A stretch of DNA of 64,000 nucleotides from Spongospora subterranea f. sp. subterranea (lineage: Eukaryota; Endomyxa: Phytomyxea; Phytomyxea; Plasmodiophorida). Shown one piece after another: positions 46,011 to 54,839 of this stretch (position 1 is the first letter of the stretch; each line of letters starts with the position of its first letter). The position numbers and the translations under genes are program-made. The DNA is taken from assembly GCA_049724395.1 (NCBI GenBank), contig JAUGWO010000229.1, positions 62,001 to 126,000 on the forward strand. The letters are read 5' to 3'. The notes under the pieces were generated by a model. The model was not told the DNA's origin. It worked only from the letters and a program-made list of their open reading frames with translations, and did not search any database.

Positions 46011-46928
46011 TTTACAACAATTCATTAATCAACATAAGCAACGATTTTGCGGCAAATCGGCAGCGGTGATTGGAAGTGACATACTGAGGATCGCCGAAGT
46101 AAATATTTACCCCACCCTCCGTTCCAACATTTGTTTGTTCCAAAATATGTGGTCTGTATGGCTTCATAATCAAAGACGCATATATGACCACTTTTCTGTG
46201 GACCTGTTAGTTTGCCAGAAAAAACATCAACAGAGGAAAACACATTCAGCCTGTGTTTAGTTGTTTGAGTTGTATTGCCAACGGTTGTCTTCACCGTTTA
46301 CGACCATAGTCCGATTCTCTAGGTCATTCGAATTGCAGAACAACGATATGGGAAGCTGGCCTGCATTTTGGCAGGTTTTGTCTTCCCCAAATGAGGGACC
46401 AATCATCGGTTGCCGCCTCCGTCTACATTGCACGAGCTAAGAACGAACTGTAATGTGAAAATTTAGATTGAGTTTGGGAGGGTCCAGTGTTTTAAACGAT
46501 TTAATGATCGCCGAAACCGACTTTCGTCGAGGTTGCCTGGTGCTTCAGTATACTGTTTGCCGGTTGACATACCAAACGGATATCGTATTTTTTATCTGAG
46601 CAGAGTTGATCAAATCTTTTCGTTCCTTGAGAGCGCATTATTCTGCTGCATGAAAACTGGAACGTTTTTAGGAGTTCCTATCCATCACAATAGATTTCGT
46701 GACAGTCCATATTCTGTGTATTTCATTCAAAGATATAAAGCGTCGTTTTTAAACGAAGAGTACAACAGTGAAAAATATAGCGGTGTTGCTTAAAAAACAA
46801 TCACTACGTATGAAATATCAACTGTTTTCGTGATCAAAAAATTTCAATTCGATTATGGAAAAATGTCCTTAATCCGATGAAAACATTCCGTATCGGCCAG
46901 TTATTTTGGAACGGAGGGAGTATTTTGT
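46011..46928. other. Intergenic, nothing recognised
   Basis: ORFs at 46025-46294 (reverse) and 46533-46793 (forward) lack known motifs. Confidence 0.4.
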
Positions 46929-48374
46929 TTATGATTTTATGTCGACCGGCGCCCGTTCAATTCTACGAGTTCGAGGCGGTTTGACGGCAGACGAAATCTT
47001 CGACGCGGTTACAGCTTCAGCTGAGTATTCGTCGCAAATCTCGGTCACCTCGATCAGCCGATCCCCAATTTCGTTCAACAGTCGCGATAGGTAATCGATG
47101 TCCTGTCGGTCTTTATCGAGAATCGACGCATCTGGCTCGATCGCTTTTGGTCTACGTTGTTCGTACGACTGCAAAACGCGGGTATACAAATTGGTGGTCG
47201 ACATTTGTATTTGAGCCATTCTCGAAGCCTAATCTCAAACGACGTCAAAAGTGATCAAAATGTTTACCAAAGCGTTCTCTTACAATCCCAATCGTTGTCA
47301 GATCAATTTTAGCGACTTCTGTCTCAGTTTGCTGGATTCGATTTGACGATTCTTCCAGTTTGGTCATGTATTGTGCCACTTCACTATTCAACACTAATAT
47401 TTCCTGCACACGTTCGCGTCAATTGATAGAGCCGAGGCCGACTACTCTTCCTACATTGGTCTTTTCCTTGAGAAGCCGTTGTAGCCTGATTTGCGATTCC
47501 TCAAGTTGCTGATTGATTCGGGACGCCGATTCACTTAAATCGTTGTTGGCCGTGACCAGTACCCGGTACCGGTTTAACAGCTGTCAAAGCCAAAAAAAAA
47601 TGTCAAAGAACGTATTTCCATGATCGGGCACAAAACTGACCTCATCGATATTGTGCCAATGGGGTTCAGACCGAACTGTCGCAGCCAGAAAATTTTCATA
47701 TCGTTTCAGATGACCTAAAGGCACAAGGCAATTAGCAAGAAGGAAACAAAAAAAAACGGTGTCGCCCAAATTACGCAATTGGTAAACCATCGAATTCCGA
47801 TTATTCCTGATTTCTTCGAGAGTTTCTTTCAATTTTTCAAGTTGGACCTCTTTTGTTTCGCGAATCTTCCGTTGCTCAGCGGTTTTCTTGATTGCTCGCA
47901 TGCGCTTGTTATCGGTATCCATTATATACGATTCGAACGCCTCGATACTCTTTTTCATGTCGGCTTGCTAATGCAAGTACCATGAGGAAGGGAGATGAAC
48001 CCAGGTGCGTAATCGTTCGTACTTTTTTTGCAAACCTCTTCTCGCCTTCTTTGACATTTCGCAAACGTTCGGCGCAGCTATCCTTCATGGCGGCTAGTTC
48101 ATCATCCATCTGTATTTCAGTGAGCTCTACAACAAACAAAAATATTAACGGGTTAACGGACCTCTTTCACTTCTTGCAGCTTTTTGTGAAGAAGCGAAGA
48201 GATGGATGAGTTCCTGTATTCGATTTCATGGCCGAGTAGAACCCCAATCTCATTGGGACTAAAGACCCGGCGAATCAAATCCCAGAAGACAGAAAGACGT
48301 TATTTTCCATACTCCTGGGTCAAAAATGTGGCCGCGTTGGATAGCGCATTGGCGTCCGGCCGCTTTTCGAGCAT
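46929..48374 (-). CDS. CCDC42/CFAP73-like axonemal coiled-coil protein (8 exons)
   Basis: Homologue of CCDC42/CFAP73 (DUF4200), which acts at the cilium or flagellum, including the modulator of inner dynein arms. Exons on the reverse strand: 48374-48313, 48258-48158, 48126-48023, 47967-47775, 47714-47641, 47580-47455, 47403-47284 and 47228-46929, summing to 360 codons with all phases matching. Key blocks: MKKSIEAFESYIMDTDNKRM, RAIKKTAEQRKIRETKEVQL, VYQL joined to RHLKRYENFLAATV, LLNRYRVLVTANNDL, and near the end MAQIQMSTTNLYTRVL. Coiled coil through residues about 40-260. Introns are short (31-67 nt). The apparent in-frame TAA near 48304 is removed by the first intron (GTATGG..CTTTAG). Exon 2 uses an unusual GTTAAC donor. 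Confidence 0.85.
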
Positions 48375-48561
48375 TATGGATTCCCCAGACGAACTTCCGA
48401 TTCTTGCAAAACCACTTTATCGTTGGATCGCGACGAGTACGACCGATCGAACCGACAGTGAATTACGCTATTGCATCGGCTTGATTCAATATCTTGTGCC
48501 GTTTTCAGCTGTGTTGCCCTCAAACAGCGCCATAGTTCGCTGACAACCGAGGGCGCAGCAT

Positions 48562-49034
48562 CTAATCGAAATATTCATCGTAATCGTGTTCCACCTGGGT
48601 TCTAAAAGGACGAGGCGAAGGGGTGACAGCTGAAAGAGGAACATTTGACTGCGGTCGTCCAAATACTACAGAAGGTCAAAAATTCCAAAATAAGCAAGGG
48701 CATTATGAGAACATTACATTGTTGATGTCGAACTCGTTGGAGATATTCATGGTGAAGCTGAGCCATTTCAGTTACGGGAAGTACCTCATGCGACGTCTTC
48801 CTGCGCACACGTCGATCGGCATCGCCTTCGACACAGTCCATCTCGCAGGCACTCCATTTTCTCCTAAGGTCTAAATCTCCAGATTAAAACTAGCCGATCG
48901 CTATCGACGAAATCACGCGAACTCAGATCCTGTAGCGATGCTATGATATCGCTGTTCGCTTCCGCCGCCAGTTTTATTCTCTTTTTCTGCACGTCTGGCG
49001 AAACTGATCGCGGCCTTCTTAGATGCGAATTCAT
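48562..49034 (-). CDS. Small hypothetical protein, spliced
   Basis: Starts MNSHLRRPRSVSPDVQKKR with IIASLQDLSSRDFVDSD. After an uncertain junction near 48885 it continues with RKWSACEMDCVEGDADRRVR and ends its second segment at QRVRHQQC. A GT..AG intron (about 48723-48671) leads to a tail FGRPQSNVPLSAVTPSPRPF that ends HDYDEYFD before the stop at 48562. Composition is basic N-terminal and acidic C-terminal. It lies about 190 nt upstream of the CCDC42-like gene on the same strand. No family recognised. Confidence 0.45.
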
Positions 49035-49099
49035 GGCGAAAAGTCGGAATGATTCACCCATGAATCACCCAGGGTGTCGAGCGCAACCTGTGGAGCAAC

Positions 49100-49275
49100 C
49101 ACACACGAGTACTGTTCATGGTTGGCCTCCAAGGTACGGTACAAATTACGGTACAGGCTTGAAACATTATACAGCTTTACCGTTTAATGATAGGGGTAGG
49201 GGGAACACGATACGGTACAGGATCTGTACACCGTAACAGTTATTGATACTGTACACTCCAATTATACAAACTGTA
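49100..49275. repeat. Cluster of GGTACA/TGTACC motifs
   Basis: GGTACGGTACA, ACGGTACAGG (twice, one as ATACGGTACAGGATCTGTAC), CTGTACACC, CTGTACACT and CTGTACCC occur within about 170 nt upstream of the small gene at 48562-49034. It could be a promoter element cluster or a degenerate repeat. Confidence 0.4.
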
Positions 49276-49418
49276 CCCGTCCCGCATGCCATGTGCGTCA
49301 GTCCGTCTGTACGTGCATCATAGGTCTCGACCAAACGCAAATGGCATTGCGCGAACGATAAATACTGTAATGTGACAGAATGTCACCTATATTTCGCTAC
49401 CCGGTGGTGTTTTAATGA

Positions 49419-49790
49419 TTGTTCTGTATGAAGTCCTTCTGGTCGACGAATCCTGGGTTTTGTTGGGGAGAATTTCTGCAGCACTCAAATGCTGACAATA
49501 ACATCAATCCGATTCGTGTTGGCATTAATAAGGAAAGCTTATGTTTATTTGTTACCGTTCGCCACATAAACAGAGTTGGCGTTGAGATTGATTGGTCTCT
49601 CATCAAAAACGGCCCTTCCTCCGTTTGCTAAGGTCATCGTAATGATAGAATCCTGGCATCTTGCCTGGTTCATCCCTTTTAACGTGTACATGCCCACCCG
49701 TGGCAGTTGTTGCAGATATTCTCCCCAAAAGACCCCAGGATTCGTCGCCCAAAAGGACTTCATCAGAACAGTCATTCGAAACACCAACGG
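49419..49790. repeat. Inverted repeat, arms about 65 bp, around a 220-bp spacer
   Basis: 49425-49485 (ATGAAGTCCTTCTGG, CGACGAATCCTGGGTTTTG, GGGGAGAATTTCTGCA) mirrors 49710-49770 read in reverse (ATGAAGTCCTTTTGG, CGACGAATCCTGGGGTCTTT, GGGGAGAATATCTGCA). The reverse strand of 49603-49896 reads DEVLLGDESWGLLGRIS across the right arm. Possibly a transposon fragment duplicated head to head. Confidence 0.7.
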
Positions 49791-50164
49791 GTAGTGAAAT
49801 AAACATAACAGAGGTAGGTGACTTTTGAATGGTCAGGGTCTCAATCTGCATTGCCTGTTTACAATTTTTTGATATTGCTACTATTTTTGGTGACATCAGT
49901 GTTCACTTCCAGCATCACAACCAGGCAGATTACAGCACCTGTGAATTCCTCATTAAAGCCAGTCATCCAAGTTGACAACACCGCCTGCACTGATTGTTTT
50001 TCAGGATTTATCTGCTGGTTTCTGGCCTCCTATTGTCAAAAATATAAATAAATACCGTTTTCAATGAACCGTACAGGTCAGCTCACAGGGTTGACCAAAT
50101 TAAATTTACAGCACTTGACGGTTTTCTAAGAGAAAATGAGTATAGGATGAATAAAAGAAAAGAT

Positions 50165-50340
50165 TAACCTTAGCAGCTGTCTTTGCATATGTAAAACCAT
50201 GGTGCCAAGAGTTTTCTGGTCACCTTGCGCTTCTTTGGTTTAGGCGACCCTGCCACGATTGCTTGTACGGGCACTTGTTGCATAGAGATCGGTGACCAGC
50301 GACGATTCCCACTAGAGACTAGAGTTGCGAAAATGCAACG
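50165..50340 (-). mobile_element. Third partial copy of the SANT-element 5' segment
   Basis: 50205-50310 resembles 51700-51800 directly and 51975-52060 inverted (CGCTTCTTTGGTTTAGGCGACC, TGCCACGATTGCTTGTA, AGAGATCGGTG). Read in reverse it encodes QVPVQAIVAGSPKPKK. Only this segment of the element is present here. Confidence 0.55.
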
Positions 50341-50429
50341 TCACAGCTTTTTGGGTTTCTGTGACGAGCTCACTGCATCTGCTCCAACGGTACCTTTTGG
50401 CATGTTCACGTGCAGATCGCTGATGGCAG

Positions 50430-50890
50430 AATGAATTGATATCCCATCAAATGAACTACACCTCATCAGTGTATCGTTACATAAACGAGAAAGCCATGCC
50501 GATGATCTCTGTCGGATTTTGTTACCAATGACAGCGCTTGCACAGTCACCTACAGTAACTGAGCGATTGCTACATGTACTGTGCCAGTCATTCGTCACGG
50601 CTCCCCCAACCAAAAACGTGCGCTGTTAGCTGAAAAAACAGTGTTTATCAATCACACGATTGCCACACCAATCGTTTGCCCCTTCCAAATCGTGCGCCTT
50701 ACTGCATTCATGATCCATCGCTGCGCATTTGGATATGATGTGCGCGCGACTTTCAGGTAGAATCAGGACAAAATGTCTATAAAAAAAAAGTTCTTACTGT
50801 ACAAACTTTTTATCTGCCCTTTTTCAGCGACGCTGAGAACAGTGTTGCGCAGCAACGCGCAGTACTCAAAAATTACATTTTCACTGTTTG
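50430..50890 (-). mobile_element. Dispersed transposon relic, copy B (hAT-like)
   Basis: Reverse-orientation partner of 30465-30960. Shared segments include GTGTATCGTTACATAAACGAG, CATGATCCATCGCTGCGCATT and CATCATATCC-type sequence. The reverse strand encodes SAISDLHVNMPKGTVGADAV, matching the copy A segment. Interrupted by stops. Confidence 0.5.
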
Positions 50891-51002
50891 CCGGATGTGT
50901 GAACCTGTTGTTTGCGTTGTTGAATGATAATGCAGGTTACCTTAGCAATCAGCGCCTGTTTTTCCGTAAAGGCACCCACTCGAAAGGGGCTAATACAGTG
51001 TA

Positions 51003-51370
51003 GTGTTTATAAAAATTCACGAAGGTGTATCCGCTGTTCGATCGCCTTGCGTCATCGATTATATGTATCAAGAATACAGGCACAGCGATGTTCGGCCAAA
51101 GCCGATCGCACCAACAAGTTTACTTTTCGAAACGACACATACGTCAACCACAAGAACCGAGAGATATCATTCCTGCGTGAATGCTTTGTCCCAAGGCCAT
51201 GACTGGATTGGTTTTCGTCTTGCTTGACGATGCGCTGAGCCTGCCGGTGAACTCATCATTATCTTTGCTGCCATCGTTTCAATGCTCCTTGAGCATCTCC
51301 ACTGGTGCTGCCTGTGTAGGTGAGGAATCGCATATTGAATCCGCGATGGCCGTTCCGCAAATGCCTTGTT
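51003..51370 (-). mobile_element. Repeat segment (copy 1) encoding the C-terminal part of the SANT-type ORF
   Basis: Read in reverse, AAPVEMLKEH and SKTKTNPVMALGQS correspond closely to AAPVEMLEGH and SKTKIKPVMALEQS at 53799-54080. It continues directly from the SANT-like region 51416-51760, so both belong to one element. Confidence 0.55.
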
Positions 51371-51760
51371 GATCTTGCATCAATTCAATCATGACGTCCC
51401 AGTATGGCGGGAATGTTACGACCTCCGTGGAATTGCCAGTTTCTTCCATAACCTTGAACTGTGCGCGATACTCGACCTTGAGTGTCGTGCTTTGCTTTTC
51501 ACCTGCTCCACGGTGCATTGTTTCTCGTATTTGATGTTGTAGACCGACGTCAACCAACACCAAAATTCTGTCTTCTGCTTGTTGGACTTGGTTCGATTGA
51601 ACTTTTCTACCGCCTTCGTCGAGTAGCGGAGCTCTAAAATTCCTTCGACATCCGCAGTTGTCCAGCTGCCCTGGTTGGCTTTCTTCTCTGTCGCTGACTC
51701 TGGTGCCAAGGGTTTTTGGTCCAACTTGCGCTTCTTGGGTTTAGGCTACCCTGCCACAAT
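51279..51760 (-). pseudogene. Myb/SANT-like transposon ORF, broken
   Basis: The reverse strand reads LDQKPLAPESATEKKANQGS, WTTADVEGILELRYS, SNKQKTEFWCWLTSVYNIKY and TVEQVKSKARH, a trihelix Myb/SANT-like DNA-binding domain of the kind carried by Harbinger-type and related elements (W-T..VEGILELR, then W..V...Y, then Q.K.K). It then shifts frame into EVVTFPPYWDVMIELMQDQQ. The domain pattern is seen; the element class is inferred. A second copy faces it at 51960-52311. Confidence 0.5.
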
Positions 51761-51959
51761 TGCTTGTACCACTTTTTGCTTAGAGATCGGTGTGAGACTA
51801 GATTTCAAATTAAGCACTTCAACCTCCATCTATGTACTTCTTTTGACAGATTGTGTGGTCGATTTGTCACAGAAAACCCCAAAAAGCTTTGACGTCAAAA
51901 AGGAGGCATTTTCGCACTTCAACCAGGCTCTGAAGTGCTTAATTACAAATCTAGTCTGT

Positions 51960-52311
51960 AGTGGGAATCGACGTTGGTGTCGACACCGATCTCTATGCAA
52001 CAAGTGCCCGTACAAGCAATCGTGGCAGGGTCGCCTAAACCCAAGAAGGGCAAGGTGGACCAAAAACCCTTGACACCAGGATTAGTGACAGAAAAGAAGC
52101 CAACCAGGGCAGCTTGCACAACTGCGGACGTCGAAGGAATTTTGAAACTCCGCTACTCGAGGCGGTAGAAAAGACCAATCGCACCAAGTCCAACAAGCAG
52201 AAGACAGAATGTTGGTGTTGGTTGACGTCTGTCTACAACGTCAAATACAAGAAACAATTCGCATGTCCACTCAAAGGCCACGTACACTCAAATCTGAAAT
52301 CGCATATCTGA
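51960..52311 (+). pseudogene. Inverted second copy of the SANT-like ORF
   Basis: The forward strand encodes STPISMQQVPVQAIVAGSPK, KVDQKPLTPGLVTEKK and TTADVEGILKLRYS, then after a stop the SNKQKTECWCWLTSVYNVKY equivalent in another frame. It mirrors 51416-51790 around a spacer of about 170 nt. Several substitutions and frame breaks separate the copies. Confidence 0.6.
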
Positions 52312-52357
52312 GATTCTGAGTACGAATCCGAAGAGGCACCGTGGAAATACACACTCA

Positions 52358-53030
52358 AAACGGAGCTCATTTTTGTTGTCACATTCTTGTCAAAGGCGGT
52401 GTGCTCTTCTACAAGGGAATGGCGAAGAGAAAACTTCACTGGCATTACGCAAATGAACTCACCTTACCCGACGGTTACCTCGTTAACCAGCTATGGTATC
52501 GTACTTAGATTTACAATCTGTGCATCTACAATGGCCCTGCGATTGCTCTAGGTCACAACCTTAATCATTTTATTAAGTTAAGAGCCTTAATGCGCAATTC
52601 TTGTGGGTGAATGGACTCGATGCATTCCATGCCACAATGGAAGGAGAGCTCCTGCTTCCAATAAAGCTTCACATTGCTGACCTTGGTCAATAGCACCCTA
52701 TGGGCATCTCGAGATATAGGTTTGTTGCATCCAGAACATTTCGGTACTGGGCCTTTGTTGGCGACGTGAACAATTCGAATATCAGTTGGATACGCATCTG
52801 TCTCAGGAAAAAGTGGATGAGCAAGCTCACGTGATGGTTGTGTTGAATCGACGACCTGTTTCGTACTGTTTCCCACCAATACGATGCCATAGCTGGTTAA
52901 CGAGGTAACCGTCGGGTAAGTTGAGTTCATTTGCATGATGCCAGTGAAGTTTTCTCTTTGCCATTTTCATCGTAGAAGAGCACGCCGCCTGACAAAAACG
53001 TGACAACAAAAATGAGCTCCGTTTTCATAG
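52358..53030. repeat. Inverted repeat, arms about 140 bp, spacer about 390 bp
   Basis: 52358-52498 and the reverse complement of 52893-53030 share AAAACGGAGCTCATTTTTGTT, AGAGAAAACTTCACTGGCAT, CAAATGAACTCA and ACGGTTACCTCGTTAACCAG with only scattered differences (roughly nine in ten bases alike by eye). Both arms would encode the same peptide, around PDGYLVNQLWHRIG, on opposite strands. Confidence 0.85.
52565..52936 (-). pseudogene. Cys-containing transposon ORF piece
   Basis: This frame includes GPVPKCSGCNKPISRDAH and LSFHCGMECIESIHPQELRI, a C-x2-C..H-x-x-x-x-C spacing resembling a single zinc-binding unit. It lies inside the spacer and right arm of the 52358-53030 inverted repeat and is followed upstream (53112-53405) by another reverse frame, DRNPRQFTQADFDASLVPIP. 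Both are probably parts of one element; no transposase core recognised. Confidence 0.35.
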
Positions 53031-53749
53031 ATAATCGCACCAAGTGCATATTCCATTGTCCCAAAGCTCAGTACCCGCGCTGATAGATGCTATTTAGCAT
53101 CGGTATCTCTCCTAGTGTTCAAGGCAGTTTGAAACAGGAAGTTTGGGGTGAAATTTTGCGTCCAGTTTTTTAGACTCTCGAATGCGACCGCAAACATAAC
53201 CGTTATCCATTTCTGTCTCTTCGGTGTCAATAAACAGATTGGACTTGAGTTGGAACATACATTCTACAAGTTTTGTTAGGGCTGCAGAATTGATAATTTG
53301 GCCGCGATCCTCTGGAATGGGCACCAAAGACGCGTCAAAATCGGCTTGGGTGAACTGGCGAGGGTTTCTGTCCACAATATGACGGTACAAATGGCGCATA
53401 CTCAAACGCGTGCTTAATATGAAATCGGTAGAGCGATTGGGTTAGACTATTGTCTCATGTTTGACTTTGCACAATATGGGCAATGATCTAAGCGATGACT
53501 CGGGCGTTGGTGACAAACATCAAGATCTGCATCTCGGACAACACAGTCGCAATGCCATACGCATTGAGGAAAACAGAAGTGGTGCCATTATCAAACGAGA
53601 CAGGATCCGAGATTTTCTGGTTGATTTGGCAATAAATCAAACTTGAAGCCATTTTAATTAAACCATTTTTTTAAGAATTCCAGCAAGGTGCGAATTACAG
53701 ACGTAGTCCCATCCAGGCTGTCCTTCAGTACCTTATTAAGCAGATTTCT

Positions 53750-54080
53750 GCAAAATGGTCTTGACAGCGGATAAGATCGCTGTATTGTCGGTATGGGTTT
53801 ACTGTTTGGCTTCGTTGTTTATACGAGCAGCCTCGACAAACCTCGAACCGAGAGATATCATACCTACATGGATGCTTTGTTCTAAGGCCATAACTGGTTT
53901 AATTTTCGTCTTGCTTGACCATGCGCTGAACCTATCGTTGAACTCATCATCAGCATTGCTGCCATCGCTACAATGCCCTTCAAGCATTTCCACTGGTGCT
54001 GCGTGTTGCATATCGCATATTGAATCAACTCTTCGGTGAAGGCAGACGAGAAGTTCATGAAGATTCTCGAGTTCCTCCAC
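53750..54080 (-). mobile_element. Repeat segment (copy 2) of the SANT-type element
   Basis: Diverged direct repeat of 51003-51370: read in reverse it gives AAPVEMLEGHCSDGSNADDE and SSKTKIKPVMALEQS. Orientation is the same as copy 1. Confidence 0.6.
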
Positions 54081-54839
54081 TAATGGAGGGGATTGAGACG
54101 GACCCGATCCGACCTGTCTCCGTTTGTTATGAATGTTTGAGTCCAGAGTTTTGATGTTCTCAGGCTCTCTTTGTTATCCACAATCCTCATCGATTGTGTG
54201 TTTGTTGACAAAATATATGTTGCGTTTTATAATGTTTTTTTCATGAACCCTTTGTTTAGAACCACTTTGAAAGTTCGATTATTTCGTGGAATCTCAGAAT
54301 TTTGACAAATCTAATCAAGATGGATTCTGCATCTCGGTTGTGTTTTCCCACCACTTCATCAAGATTTGAAAGTTTTGAGCTTGCGAACAGTCTACTCTTG
54401 ACAATTGCGACTCGCTCGATGATCGAATCTGATGAAGTTGATCGCCCTGCCGCAGCGTGAATCATCCCGTTTTATTTTGGCCAGTTGCAGAACTGCAGGC
54501 GCTGATGTGGGAAAACTGAATTCACCGAGTTATAGCTTCTAGCAAAATTGAAATTCGCAATTGAAATTATCAGACGAATGTCAAGCTATATCACACTGAC
54601 TTACATAACTGCTAGTGGTGACGCGCGAGTGGTCAAACACGTGTATATTAAAAATCATAAATAACAATGAAAAATTATTCAAGGTCGATAATCGTTGGCC
54701 AACGGCGACAGTCGGCAATTACCCAGATCAGGCTCATAACATGTGTTGCAGTCGACCGGCCTCTTGCTTAAGTCGTATCGTCAAACGCGGACTCATCATC
54801 GACACCATGGTAACACATGACATGATACGTGTCGAGACA
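54081..54839. other. Intergenic, nothing recognised
   Basis: Short ORFs only; downstream flank of the tyrosinase-like gene. Confidence 0.4.

Noticed and set aside
48300-48306. In-frame TAA in the CCDC42-like gene, suggesting a reassigned stop codon
   Set aside because: A GT..AG intron (48312-48259) removes it with correct phase, and other genes here end with TAA, TAG and TGA.
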